A DNA stretch of 19,220 nucleotides from CAYNEO01 sp964396245 (GTDB lineage: Bacteria > Zixibacteria > MSB-5A5 > GN15 > FEB-12), in the NCBI GenBank assembly GCA_964396245.1, contig CAYNEO010000064.1:1-19220 (forward strand), written 5' to 3'. The notes under the pieces were generated by a model. It ran no database searches. It had not been told where the DNA came from and saw nothing but the letters and a program-made list of their open reading frames with translations. Below are positions 1 to 7,611 of the stretch, piece by piece. Position numbers and translations under genes: made by a program. Numbering within the stretch: position 1 is the stretch's first letter; each line of letters begins with the position of its first letter.

Positions 1-1077
1 ATCGAGGATTTCATCCGTCGCAACATGGCCGGGCAGAAGACGAAACAGGCGCAGTCCAAGTTGAAATACCTGAATCGCATAAAACGCCTGCCTCCGCCGA
101 AAACTGAAAGTCGGGGACCGACTATCAGCGTTGAATCGTCGGGGCGATCATTCAATCACGTGCTTTCTGTCGACCATGTGTCATTCGGGTATGGAGACAC
201 TACCGTGGTGGCCGATGTCAATTTCGATCTGTATCGCGGCGACAAGGTCGGTATGATCGGGCGAAACGGTGCCGGAAAGTCAACCATACTGAAGTCACTG
301 ATCGGTGAGCTCGATCCTGTTCGCGGTAATATCAAGCTCGGCAACAACGTCGATGTCGCGTATTTCGATCAGGACCTGTCCGACTTGAATCTCGACGGAA
401 CCGTGCTTGACAATCTGTGGGAGCTCGACCCCTCAAGCGAAGTGGGCAAAATTCGATCTTTCCTGGCCAGGTTCGGATTCACCGGCGAGGATGTCATCAA
501 ACGCGTATCGGCGATATCCGGCGGAGAGAAGACCAAACTCTGTCTGGCGCGCCTGCTGTATCACCCGGCCAACTTTATCATTTTTGACGAGCCGACAAAT
601 CATCTTGACGTGTACGCCAGGGAAGCGCTCGAAGAAGCACTGCTCGAGTACGACGGCAGCTGTCTCATTGTCAGCCACGACCGGTATTTTCTTAATCGGG
701 TTGTTGATCGGATCGTTCATATTCACGATGGTCGGGCGGATATGTACAACGGCAATTACGCCTGGTTCGAAGAGAAAACGCGTCCGGCTGAGCCGGAGAA
801 GAAAGTAAAAGACGAATCGCAGAAACAGGCATACCTGGATTTCAAGGAGCACTCACGCCGCCGTTCGAGACACAAGAAGGCCATTCAGTCCACCCGTTCC
901 AGGATTGAGGATTACGAGCGGGAGCTGGAACAGCTCGAAGAGGGCATTCAACACACTATCCCGCGGCAGGACTGGGAACAGCTCCAGGAGGCGTCTGACC
1001 GAAAGAAAGCCGTCGAAAGTGAACTGCTGGAGCTGTATGCGCTGTTAGAGGAATTGGAGGCTACCGAACTTGATTAG
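1..1077 (+). CDS. ABC-F family ATPase, 3' portion (5' end outside window)
   Basis: The frame is open from base 1, and the residues before the ATG at 25 (IEDFIRRN) already belong to the ABC-F inter-domain linker, so that ATG is internal and the gene begins upstream. Visible are the linker (about residues 1-35 of the window frame), then one complete ABC domain: Walker A GRNGAGKST (about 87-95), signature SGGEKTKL (about 173-180), Walker B IIFDEP followed by TNHLD (about 193-203) and the H-switch SHDRYFL (about 225-231). A charged C-terminal extension, probably coiled coil, follows (about 260-358). ABC-F proteins are soluble, have no membrane domain, and act on the ribosome E site to rescue stalled complexes or protect against antibiotics. 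The subfamily (Uup, EttA, YdiF/YfmR or resistance type) cannot be fixed without the N-terminal half. The 3' end overlaps the next gene by 8 bases, implying a shared transcript. Confidence 0.93.
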   Translation: MEDFIRRNMAGQKTKQAQSKLKYLNRIKRLPPPKTESRGPTISVESSGRSFNHVLSVDHVSFGYGDTTVVADVNFDLYRGDKVGMIGRNGAGKSTILKSLIGELDPVRGNIKLGNNVDVAYFDQDLSDLNLDGTVLDNLWELDPSSEVGKIRSFLARFGFTGEDVIKRVSAISGGEKTKLCLARLLYHPANFIIFDEPTNHLDVYAREALEEALLEYDGSCLIVSHDRYFLNRVVDRIVHIHDGRADMYNGNYAWFEEKTRPAEPEKKVKDESQKQAYLDFKEHSRRRSRHKKAIQSTRSRIEDYERELEQLEEGIQHTIPRQDWEQLQEASDRKKAVESELLELYALLEELEATELD

Positions 1078-1684
1078 GATACTCACAGTCTCAGGCTCGC
1101 CGGTCGATGATTCATCGACTGACATTCTGCTTCGCGAGGTCGAAGCGGGAATTATCGAGAAGCTGGGTACGCCTGAGAAAGTGAAAACCACGTTTGTCAA
1201 GCTCAACGACCTCCGCTATATCCCGTGTCAGGCGTGCGGTGAAGCCCCGACGCCGGAATACTGCTTTTTTGACGATGATCTGACGAAGGTCTACGCGGAG
1301 TTGGTTGTGTGTGATTGTCTGCTGGTTGGCTCGCCCGTTTATTTCGACAGTGTCTCCGCCCAATTGAAGGCCTTTATGGACCGCTGCAACTGTTTTCGTC
1401 CCCCGGACTTTGATAACGTCGACCCGAATCATGACTTCCTGCGGCTGATTCAGCACAAGCGACCGGGCGCCATGGTGCTCGTTGGCGGTGAGAAAGGATA
1501 TTTCGAGGGCGCACGGAGATCAATTGCCGGTTTTTTCAAATGGATCGAAGTCCTCAATGAAGGGCTGGTCATATACAAGTCCGATGATTATCATCGCAAG
1601 GGGACGGTCAGAGAAGATGCTGCCACACTGCGAGACGCGAGGGAATTGGGGCACAAACTGTCGGTTTTGCTGTCGATAACATGA
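1070..1684 (+). CDS. NADPH-dependent FMN reductase / flavodoxin-like fold protein
   Basis: A 204-residue flavodoxin-fold protein of the NADPH-dependent FMN reductase (iron-sulfur flavoprotein-like) type. The N-terminal strand and phosphate-binding loop read ILTVSGSPVDDSSTD (4-18). The central signature is VGSPVYFDSVSAQLKAFMDR (86-105), the usual flavin-binding loop and following helix. Between them lies PCQACGEAPTPEYC with Cys53, Cys56 and Cys65. This resembles the cysteine cluster of iron-sulfur flavoproteins but shows only three close cysteines, so a 4Fe-4S cluster is uncertain. The start is TTG at 1070, supported by GGAGG at 1056-1060 with nine bases of spacing. It overlaps the ABC-F gene by 8 bases, and its stop overlaps the next start as ATGA at 1681-1684, so the three genes are probably translationally coupled. 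The substrate is unknown. Confidence 0.85.
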   Translation: MIRILTVSGSPVDDSSTDILLREVEAGIIEKLGTPEKVKTTFVKLNDLRYIPCQACGEAPTPEYCFFDDDLTKVYAELVVCDCLLVGSPVYFDSVSAQLKAFMDRCNCFRPPDFDNVDPNHDFLRLIQHKRPGAMVLVGGEKGYFEGARRSIAGFFKWIEVLNEGLVIYKSDDYHRKGTVREDAATLRDARELGHKLSVLLSIT

Positions 1685-2331
1685 GCGATCCGGATACCAG
1701 CAAATACTACCGTGCCCGGGCCCGCGAATACGAGCAGATCTACTATCGCGAGGTGCCGGAGCGGCGAAAAGAAATCGATGACGAGGTCACGTGGCTGATA
1801 GAACTCGTCGAGGGAAAGAGCGTGCTGGATCTCGCCTGCGGTACCGGTTACTGGACAAAATTCGCTTCGGAAACCGCCCGGGATATCACCGCCATCGATC
1901 AAGCGCCGGAAATGATCGCCGAGGCGCGCAAGAAGGAATATCGGTCCCCGGTAACATTCGTCGAGGGGGACATGTTCAGCTACCGCTTCGATCGCAGATT
2001 CGATGTTATAATTGTAGGCTTCTGGTTCTCGCATCAGCCGCGACAGGAATATGAGCGGTTCTTCAATCTGCTTTCTGACCTTGTCGAGCGGGGCGGAGTG
2101 GTCTGGATGATCGATAACAATCCACCCGCGGAGGGATCGCAGCAGAACTCGGTCGGCACCGATGAATACGGCAACAATTTTAAGAAGCGATATCTCGACG
2201 ACGGTACCGAGTTCGTCATATTGAAAAACTACTTCTCGGAGAAACAGCTTCGCGAGATAATCTCGCCGTATGCTGATATTCTCCGGCTGACCTACGGCAT
2301 TTATTATTGGAGCGTGGTAACGGGCCACTGA
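1681..2331 (+). CDS. Class I SAM-dependent methyltransferase
   Basis: A 216-residue Rossmann-fold methyltransferase. Motif I is VLDLACGTGYWTKFA (48-62), which binds SAM. Motif II is AIDQAPEM (71-78), whose Asp should hold the ribose. An EGDMF segment (95-99) corresponds to the adenine-binding acidic loop, and FDVIIVGFWFSH (107-118) is motif IV. The aromatic, His-containing motif IV lacks NPPY or DPPY, which argues against N6-adenine or Gln methylation and is more like small-molecule O- or C-methyltransferases. The start is joined to the upstream flavoprotein by an ATGA overlap. I cannot name the substrate. Its operon partner is an ABC-F protein, so an rRNA or antibiotic-linked role is possible, but that is only inference from context. 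Confidence 0.85.
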   Translation: MSDPDTSKYYRARAREYEQIYYREVPERRKEIDDEVTWLIELVEGKSVLDLACGTGYWTKFASETARDITAIDQAPEMIAEARKKEYRSPVTFVEGDMFSYRFDRRFDVIIVGFWFSHQPRQEYERFFNLLSDLVERGGVVWMIDNNPPAEGSQQNSVGTDEYGNNFKKRYLDDGTEFVILKNYFSEKQLREIISPYADILRLTYGIYYWSVVTGH

Positions 2332-2426
2332 GTCAGCTACGGGGTAAGGCGCCAGGTGGACCTAACTGATTGCTGGTTAATCAAATAGCGGATGAGGACG
2401 ACAGCTCGGCGGGTACGCCTTTCTCC

Positions 2427-2454
2427 TTGCCATTTGGATAATTTGCCCTATATT
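2427..2454 (+). promoter_or_regulatory. Sigma70-type promoter for rpmE
   Basis: TTGCCA at 2427-2432 and TATATT at 2449-2454 are separated by 16 bases, each one mismatch from consensus. Transcription would start near 2461, giving a leader of about 90 nt before rpmE. The leader holds a possible GGCCG/CGGCC pairing and a small AACAA/TTGTT hairpin. I do not recognise a known L31 leader motif. Confidence 0.55.
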
Positions 2455-2550
2455 AGACAGGGTTGGCCGTTTTTTACCGGGCTATCAGGGAACCTGCGGC
2501 CACGCAATCGGTTAGAACAAACGTTGTTAAGAAAGATAGAGGTGATTGAC

Positions 2551-2766
2551 ATGAAACCAGGAATACACCCGGAATACCACGAGACGGTAATTACCTGCGC
2601 CTGTGGGGCCAAGTATCCGACTCGTTCCACCAAGAAGTCGATTTCGATCGATATATGCTCTGCCTGCCACCCGTTCTTTACCGGTCGTCAGAAACTTGTC
2701 GATACGGCCGGACGGGTTGAGCGGTTCCGTCGCAAATATGCGAAGGCGCAGAAGGACAAGAAGTAA
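2551..2766 (+). CDS. rpmE: 50S ribosomal protein L31, zinc-binding (C+) form
   Basis: A 71-residue bL31. It starts MKPGIHPEYHE and carries Cys16 and Cys18 (CAC) plus Cys36 and Cys39 (CSAC), then HPFFTGRQKLVDTAGRVERF, which is diagnostic for the family. All four cysteines are present, so this is the zinc-binding form rather than the Zur-induced C-minus paralogue. The reading frame extends upstream to 2392, but the ATG at 2551 matches the family N-terminus and has AGAGGTGA at 2538-2545 as ribosome binding site. L31 bridges the ribosomal subunits at the central protuberance. It is followed by a DUF1385 gene and then prfA; a neighbourhood of rpmE, DUF1385, prmC and prfA is also known in Firmicutes. 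Confidence 0.97.
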   Translation: MKPGIHPEYHETVITCACGAKYPTRSTKKSISIDICSACHPFFTGRQKLVDTAGRVERFRRKYAKAQKDKK

Positions 2767-2790
2767 TTCGAAATATTCACCTATGACAGT

Positions 2791-2826
2791 AGCGAACGAT
2801 GCGTATTGTTTTATGACTCGTTCGCT
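2791..2826 (+). terminator. Perfect 9-bp inverted repeat after rpmE, possible weak terminator
   Basis: AGCGAACGA at 2791-2799 is exactly complementary to TCGTTCGCT at 2818-2826 across an 18-base loop. Only a short ATTT follows, with no real U-tract, so it may be a processing site, mRNA stabiliser or operator rather than an intrinsic terminator. It lies 25 bases after the rpmE stop and about 50 before the DUF1385 start. Confidence 0.4.
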
Positions 2827-2878
2827 ATTTGCTTGAGAAAACACATCAACTGAGTAACTGACCCGACGGAAACCAAGA

Positions 2879-3841
2879 ATGCCCGATCTAAATGTCGGCG
2901 GACAAGCAGTAATCGAGGGCGTCATGATGCGCTCGCGCGACAAAGTCGCGACCGCGGTCCGCAAAGCTAACGGCGAAATCGTTATCAAGACCGAAGATTT
3001 TCATTCACTGACATTGAGAAACAAGATACTCGGTCTCCCGATCGTCAGGGGAGCGGTATCCTTCGTCGAGATGCTCATCATTGGTATCCGCACGCTCAAT
3101 TTCTCCGCCGAGATAGCGGTCGAGGATATGGAATCGGACGAGTCCGATTCCAAGCCGAAGTCAAAGCGTTCCGGCGGCTCAAACTCGATCTATCTGGGGC
3201 TGACAGCCGCTGCGGCTATCTTGATAGGCGTGGGGCTGTTTTTCTTTCTGCCGCTGTTTCTCGCGAGTCTGCTCGGTATCGAGAAAAACGCCGTGCCGTT
3301 CAACTTGATGGCGGGCGCCATTCGCCTCCTCATCTTTCTCGGGTACGTGTGGTCCATCTCGCTGTTCTCCGAGTTCAAGCGGATTTTTCAGTATCACGGC
3401 GCCGAGCACAAATCGATTTATGCCTATGAAATGGGCGACGAGCTCGTACCGGAACGGGCCGCCTGCCATACCCGATTCCATCCCCGGTGCGGGACCTCGT
3501 TCATTCTCATTGTCGCGTTGCTTGCGATCTTGATCTACGCCATATCCGACAGCATCTATACCTTGATCGCGGGTCATCCGCCGGCGCTGCTCAACCGGTT
3601 TGCCGTGCATTTCACCCTCCTGCCGTTCGTGGCGGGCGCATCGTATGAATTGCTCAAGCTCTCCGGAAAGACTCGCGATAACGTCATCACGAGAATCCTG
3701 ATCAAACCCGGACTGTGGCTTCAGAAGATCACCACCAAGGAGCCGTCGATGGACCAGCTCGAAGTCGCCATCGCCGCCCTCGAAGCCTCGCTGGGCATCA
3801 CCGACTCTCGACTGATCTCCCGCAGGTCGGCCGCCTCTTAG
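2879..3841 (+). CDS. DUF1385 family membrane protein (YqhQ-like)
   Basis: A 320-residue member of the DUF1385 family (B. subtilis YqhQ type). The family N-terminus is visible as VGGQAVIEGVMMRS (6-19). An acidic then basic linker (81-100) leads to hydrophobic segments at about 104-134, 141-164, 206-231 and 240-260, so this is an inner-membrane protein. Between the second and third spans lie QYHGAEHKSIYAYE (171-184) and CHTRFHPRCGTSF (196-208). These are conserved His/Cys/Glu clusters that look like a metal site; the family has been called a predicted metal-dependent enzyme, but its biochemistry is unsettled as far as I know. The ATG at 2879 has only a weak GACGGAA upstream. Position between rpmE and prfA agrees with the family's usual neighbourhood and hints at a link to translation or membrane biogenesis. 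Confidence 0.9.
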   Translation: MPDLNVGGQAVIEGVMMRSRDKVATAVRKANGEIVIKTEDFHSLTLRNKILGLPIVRGAVSFVEMLIIGIRTLNFSAEIAVEDMESDESDSKPKSKRSGGSNSIYLGLTAAAAILIGVGLFFFLPLFLASLLGIEKNAVPFNLMAGAIRLLIFLGYVWSISLFSEFKRIFQYHGAEHKSIYAYEMGDELVPERAACHTRFHPRCGTSFILIVALLAILIYAISDSIYTLIAGHPPALLNRFAVHFTLLPFVAGASYELLKLSGKTRDNVITRILIKPGLWLQKITTKEPSMDQLEVAIAALEASLGITDSRLISRRSAAS

Positions 3842-3867
3842 CTACTCACAAAGCCCAAAATAGCTTG

Positions 3868-3896
3868 TTGAAGTAGCTTTCAATTTCTGTTACTTT
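3868..3896 (+). promoter_or_regulatory. Possible promoter upstream of prfA
   Basis: TTGAAG at 3868-3873 and TACTTT at 3891-3896 are separated by 17 bases. The -35 is good and the -10 weak. A start near 3903 would leave about 20 nt before the prfA ATG. It lies in the only sizeable gap (82 bases) between the DUF1385 gene and the prfA operon. Confidence 0.35.
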
Positions 3897-3923
3897 TGTC
3901 CCTTAATCAGGTAAGAAACACGT

Positions 3924-5009
3924 ATGCTGGAAATAGTAGAAAAACTGGAAAAGCGTCTGCGGGAGGTCGATGCCGCGCTTGTCGACCCGGCCAACCTATC
4001 CGATCGAAAAAGACTGATCGAGCTCAACCGCGAGAGACGTCATCTCGAAGAAGTGCTGGCCACGGGCCGTAAGTACCGCAAGGTGAAAAACGGTCTCGAT
4101 GAAGCGCGGGAGATTATCCGCACCAGTCACGATGAAGAACTGAAAGAGATGGCGCGCGAGGAACTGGAGTCGTACGAGACGGAGATCGAAGATGTCGAGC
4201 GGGAATTCAAATTCAAGTTGCTTCCGCACGATCCTAACGATGACAAACCGGCCATCGTGGAAATCCGGGCCGGCACCGGCGGCGACGAAGCCGCCCTGTT
4301 TGCCGCCGACATTTATAAGATGTATCAGCGTTACGCGGATCTCAAAGGCTGGAAACTCGAAGTGCTCAGTTCCAGTGCATCCGGTATGGGCGGCTTCAAG
4401 GAAATTATCTTTTCGCTCGACGGCGAGGGGACCTACGGCGTCATGAAATACGAAGCGGGCGTGCACCGAGTTCAACGCGTGCCCGTCACCGAATCACAGG
4501 GCCGCGTCCATACGTCGGCCGTATCGGTTGCGGTCCTCCCGGAGGCCGAAGATGTCGAGATCGATATCGATGAAAATGAAATCAAGGTCGATGTCTACCG
4601 GTCATCCGGTCCCGGAGGGCAGTCGGTCAACACCACCGACTCCGCCGTTCGTATCACCCACCTGCCCACCGGCCTGGTGGTCACCTGCCAGGACGAAAAA
4701 TCCCAGCATAAAAACAAGGCCAAAGCACTGAAAGTACTCCGTGCTCGTTTGCTGGACCGCATGCTGGAGGAACAGCGGGCGAAAATCGACCAGGAACGAC
4801 GCTCGATGGTTTCAACCGGAGACCGGTCGGCCAAAATACGAACGTACAATTTTCCCCAGGGTCGGGTGACTGACCATCGTATCAACCTGACTCTCTATGA
4901 ATTGAATGAAATTCTGGCCGGTCATCTCGATGATCTCATTGAACCACTGATTCAGCACGATCGCGAAGAACGACTCAAATTCGAATCAAAGGAGCTTGCC
5001 CAGGGATGA
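3924..5009 (+). CDS. prfA: Peptide chain release factor 1
   Basis: A 361-residue class I release factor that reads UAA and UAG and triggers peptide release. The tripeptide anticodon loop gives PVT (187-189) within HRVQRVPVTESQGR. RF1 has P-x-T here, where RF2 has SPF. The catalytic GGQ loop is SSGPGGQSVN with GGQ at 231-233. The IRAGTGGDEAALFA segment (114-127) and the charged N-terminal coiled-coil domain (1-100) are also standard, and length matches the family. The GGQ glutamine is the substrate of PrmC, encoded two genes downstream. The stop overlaps the next start as ATGA (5006-5009), indicating translational coupling to the unknown membrane protein. Confidence 0.98.
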   Translation: MLEIVEKLEKRLREVDAALVDPANLSDRKRLIELNRERRHLEEVLATGRKYRKVKNGLDEAREIIRTSHDEELKEMAREELESYETEIEDVEREFKFKLLPHDPNDDKPAIVEIRAGTGGDEAALFAADIYKMYQRYADLKGWKLEVLSSSASGMGGFKEIIFSLDGEGTYGVMKYEAGVHRVQRVPVTESQGRVHTSAVSVAVLPEAEDVEIDIDENEIKVDVYRSSGPGGQSVNTTDSAVRITHLPTGLVVTCQDEKSQHKNKAKALKVLRARLLDRMLEEQRAKIDQERRSMVSTGDRSAKIRTYNFPQGRVTDHRINLTLYELNEILAGHLDDLIEPLIQHDREERLKFESKELAQG

Positions 5010-5989
5010 AAGTTCTCAACGTGATTTTTGCCGTCATTCTCACGCTGGTGATGCTGTATATCACCCAGGTGAACTCAGTCGGACACTCTCAACACGCAAC
5101 CGCAGAGGAAAATGGTTACTCGTTTGAGATTACGACCGTCCCCAAGGGACTCGAGAACACCACTGAACAACTGGACGTCCGGATTGTCGGCCCCCTTGAG
5201 TACAACACCAAGCTGTACATAAGGTATAGGTGGAAGAACGAAGGCAACGTGTCCGCCCTCAAAAGCTACACCAAGAGTCTTCTGCGCCTGAGTAATCCCA
5301 TAACGGGTGAATATTCATGGAATGTCCTTACGCCTCAGCGCGGCTCAAAGATGTACTATTACTTCGAAGTGGACAATAACGATGACAACGCTGTTGCCCG
5401 GTTCTTCAACAGCAACGGCAGGCCGTTTCTCTACCGGTCGATCGGTCATGTGCCGCTCTATATACTCATCCCGCACATCTTCTTCATGTTTTCAGCCTTC
5501 TTTTTCGTGAGTTTGGCCTCAATCACGGCAGTCTCCGTTATCCGCGGCAACACGGATGACCTGAGAAAAGTGTTTCTCTATCTCTTCGGGGGAGTTGTGG
5601 CCACCCTTATCGGCGGCTATGCTTTTGGGCTGCCCATGAACTGGTTTGCCTTCGGCACCATCTGGGAGGGCGTACCGTTCGGTACCGACGCTACCGACAA
5701 CAAGACACAATTGCTTTTCTTCTATTTCCTTTTCGTGACCTTGAGCGGTCTCGGGACATTGACACGCGGCAAAATTGGACGTGACCTGTTTTCGGCGAAG
5801 GCACTCGGCTGGCTGGGGCTCAGCGCCTTCTTTTTTATGCTGTTTATATTCCTCATTCCGCACTCGATCCAGTTTTCCGCCGGCTTCACCTACGCGTTCT
5901 GCTATTCGGTGATTGGGATCCTCGCGCTTATTTACATTATCAGTCTACTGCGAGCCCGATCACGAAACTCGCGGGGTCTGCAGGGATAA
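5006..5989 (+). CDS. Unrecognised six-span membrane protein in the prfA-prmC operon
   Basis: A 327-residue protein I cannot assign. Residues 3-22 form an N-terminal hydrophobic anchor or signal. Residues 30-145 are polar, aromatic-rich and strand-like (for example KLYIRYRWKNEG and KMYYYFEVDNND), consistent with a beta-sandwich domain outside the cytoplasmic membrane. Five further hydrophobic segments follow at about 151-178, 188-210, 234-250, 266-285 and 293-315, ending in a basic tail (RARSRNSRGLQG). The loop between the third and fourth spans carries FGTIWEGVPFGTDATDNKT (216-234), dense in Gly, Pro, Trp and Asp, which looks like a conserved family motif. The start is fused to the prfA stop (ATGA) and the stop lies 7 bases before prmC, so the gene sits inside the operon rather than being a chance insertion. 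Role unknown. Confidence 0.85.
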   Translation: MKVLNVIFAVILTLVMLYITQVNSVGHSQHATAEENGYSFEITTVPKGLENTTEQLDVRIVGPLEYNTKLYIRYRWKNEGNVSALKSYTKSLLRLSNPITGEYSWNVLTPQRGSKMYYYFEVDNNDDNAVARFFNSNGRPFLYRSIGHVPLYILIPHIFFMFSAFFFVSLASITAVSVIRGNTDDLRKVFLYLFGGVVATLIGGYAFGLPMNWFAFGTIWEGVPFGTDATDNKTQLLFFYFLFVTLSGLGTLTRGKIGRDLFSAKALGWLGLSAFFFMLFIFLIPHSIQFSAGFTYAFCYSVIGILALIYIISLLRARSRNSRGLQG

Positions 5990-5996
5990 CCGGGCC

Positions 5997-6860
5997 ATGG
6001 AGGAACAGCTGGCGAAGTTCATTTCTGAGAAGGCCGCTGTTCTCGAACAGGCCGGAATCGATCAGGGGAAGGCCGAAGTAGAGCTGATGCTCTGTCACCT
6101 GCTCGATGTGGATCGTCTGCATTTGTATCTCGACGGTTCGTCGCGAATAGATGACAATATCCTCCAGAAATTCGAGACTATTTTCAGTCGCCGGCTTACC
6201 CGGTATCCACTCCAGTATATCCTGCAGGAATCCTGGTTCTACGGCCGGAGGTTCTTCGTGTCCCCCGCGGTAATGGTCCCCACGCCCGAAACCGAAGTGC
6301 TCTGCGAAACAGCCCTCGGCTTCTGCACGTACCGCAAATACAAAAATCCCCGCATCCTTGATCTCGGCGTCGGATCCGGGGTCATCTCGGTGACGATGGC
6401 GAATGAACTGACGGACTGTGCGATAGTCGCCCTTGACGTCTCTGAGGCGGCAATCGATGTCGCCCGGAAGAACGCTGCCACCCTGGGCGGCCTGGATAAA
6501 ATCGATTTCCGCCCCTCCGAACTGTTTTCCGCACTGCACGACGACGAAAAGTTTGAACTGATACTGTCTAACCCGCCATATATCTCAGACGACGAATACC
6601 GGACGCTGGAACCCGAAGTTTTGGCTGATCCAAAGCAGGCGCTGGTGGGCGGCGCCGACGGACTCGATGTTATCAGGGCCATCCTGAAGCAGGCCCCGGA
6701 CTATCTGGCGCCTGACGGGCGAATTATGTTCGAGATCGGCTACAACCAGTCGCAGACAATTGCCCAATTGACGGAACGAGATGACCGCTATACGTCGTTA
6801 AATATAATCAAAGACCTGAATGATATCGATCGAGTCATTGTTCTTGGATGCGAGAGGTGA
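5997..6860 (+). CDS. prmC: Peptide chain release factor N5-glutamine methyltransferase
   Basis: A 287-residue enzyme that methylates the GGQ glutamine of release factors RF1 and RF2 using SAM. The N-terminal helical domain binds the factor, with PLQYILQESWFYGRRFFVSP at 71-90. SAM motif I is ILDLGVGSGVISV (120-132). The catalytic NPPY (192-195) is followed by ISDDEYRTLEPEVL, as in the family. The open frame runs back to 5913 inside the previous gene, but the ATG at 5997 gives the normal N-terminus, with AGGG near 5982 as a modest ribosome binding site. One deviation: the usual PRPETE before the SAM domain reads PTPETE (95-100). It lies between the unknown membrane gene and nth. Confidence 0.96.
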   Translation: MEEQLAKFISEKAAVLEQAGIDQGKAEVELMLCHLLDVDRLHLYLDGSSRIDDNILQKFETIFSRRLTRYPLQYILQESWFYGRRFFVSPAVMVPTPETEVLCETALGFCTYRKYKNPRILDLGVGSGVISVTMANELTDCAIVALDVSEAAIDVARKNAATLGGLDKIDFRPSELFSALHDDEKFELILSNPPYISDDEYRTLEPEVLADPKQALVGGADGLDVIRAILKQAPDYLAPDGRIMFEIGYNQSQTIAQLTERDDRYTSLNIIKDLNDIDRVIVLGCER

Positions 6861-6863
6861 ACG

Positions 6864-7514
6864 ATGCCAGCTGAATCACTCGAAAAGAAAGCTTCGCGGG
6901 CGAAGAAGATTATCACTCGGCTGAAAAAACAGTACCCGGGCGCGACGACTGCACTCACATATGATTCTCCTCACCAGCTGCTGGTAGCCACAATCCTTTC
7001 GGCGCAATCGACCGATGAGCGCGTCAACATGGTTACCCCCGGACTCTTCAAGAAATATCCCTCGGTCAGGGCCTTCGCCGACGCCAAACTTTCGGAACTT
7101 GAAAAAGACATCTACACGACCGGATTTTACCGAAACAAGGCAAAAGCTATCAAAAAATCGGCGCAGGAACTAGTCCAGAACTACGGTGGCAAGGTACCCG
7201 AGAAGCTGGATGATCTGGTCACACTTACCGGCGTTGGCCGCAAAACGGCATCGGTAGTCCTGGGCGCCGCCTTCGGGTTGGCCGAGGGCATTGTTGTCGA
7301 CACGCATGTTAACCGGGTCAGTCAGCGACTCGGACTCACGAAGCAGAAAGATCCAACGAAAATCGAGCAGGACCTGATGAAAATCATTCCTCGAAAGGAT
7401 TGGATCATCTTCTCCAATCTGCTCATCCATCACGGTCGTGCCCTGTGCAAAGCCCGCAAGCCGGACTGCCCCGACTGCCCGGTCAACAAGTTGTGTCCGT
7501 CAGCGCAATTGTAG
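6864..7514 (+). CDS. nth: Endonuclease III (DNA glycosylase/AP lyase)
   Basis: A 216-residue base-excision repair enzyme that removes oxidised pyrimidines and cleaves the abasic site. The helix-hairpin-helix reads LTGVGRKTAS with catalytic Lys127, and the catalytic Asp is Asp146 in VVDTHVNR. The C-terminal 4Fe-4S ligands are Cys195, Cys202, Cys205 and Cys211 with the exact C-x6-C-x2-C-x5-C spacing. The N-terminal VATILSAQSTDERVN (41-55) is also typical. The ATG at 6864 has GAGGTGA directly upstream, and this ribosome binding site contains the prmC stop codon. It is the last gene of the prfA operon; its place there looks like co-transcription, not a shared pathway. Confidence 0.97.
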   Translation: MPAESLEKKASRAKKIITRLKKQYPGATTALTYDSPHQLLVATILSAQSTDERVNMVTPGLFKKYPSVRAFADAKLSELEKDIYTTGFYRNKAKAIKKSAQELVQNYGGKVPEKLDDLVTLTGVGRKTASVVLGAAFGLAEGIVVDTHVNRVSQRLGLTKQKDPTKIEQDLMKIIPRKDWIIFSNLLIHHGRALCKARKPDCPDCPVNKLCPSAQL

Positions 7515-7520
7515 ATCGCG

Positions 7521-7549
7521 TTGCGTTTTTGCCGATATCGTGTTATAGT
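7521..7549 (+). promoter_or_regulatory. Sigma70-type promoter for the DUF2953-ytfJ pair
   Basis: TTGCGT at 7521-7526 and TATAGT at 7544-7549 are separated by the ideal 17 bases, and transcription would start near 7556. It begins 7 bases after the nth stop, so the downstream pair probably has its own promoter. A short GTGTG/CACAC dyad just downstream (7553-7568) could be a leader hairpin or operator. Confidence 0.55.
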
Positions 7550-7611
7550 GAGTGTGTTCTGGCACACCCGGGTCTAGGCTCCATGATCATGTTATTAACA
7601 GAGAAGCGGCT

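Noticed and set aside
25..27. ATG at 25 as the start of the ABC-F gene
   Set aside because: The residues encoded before it are normal ABC-F linker sequence in the same frame, and the protein would lack the first ATPase domain. The gene is cut by the window edge.
2392..2550. Upstream extension of rpmE to 2392
   Set aside because: The extension overlaps the predicted promoter and is not L31-like. The ATG at 2551 has a good ribosome binding site and the family N-terminus.
5913..5996. Upstream extension of prmC
   Set aside because: It would overlap the membrane-protein gene by 77 bases and adds residues unlike PrmC. The ATG at 5997 fits the family.
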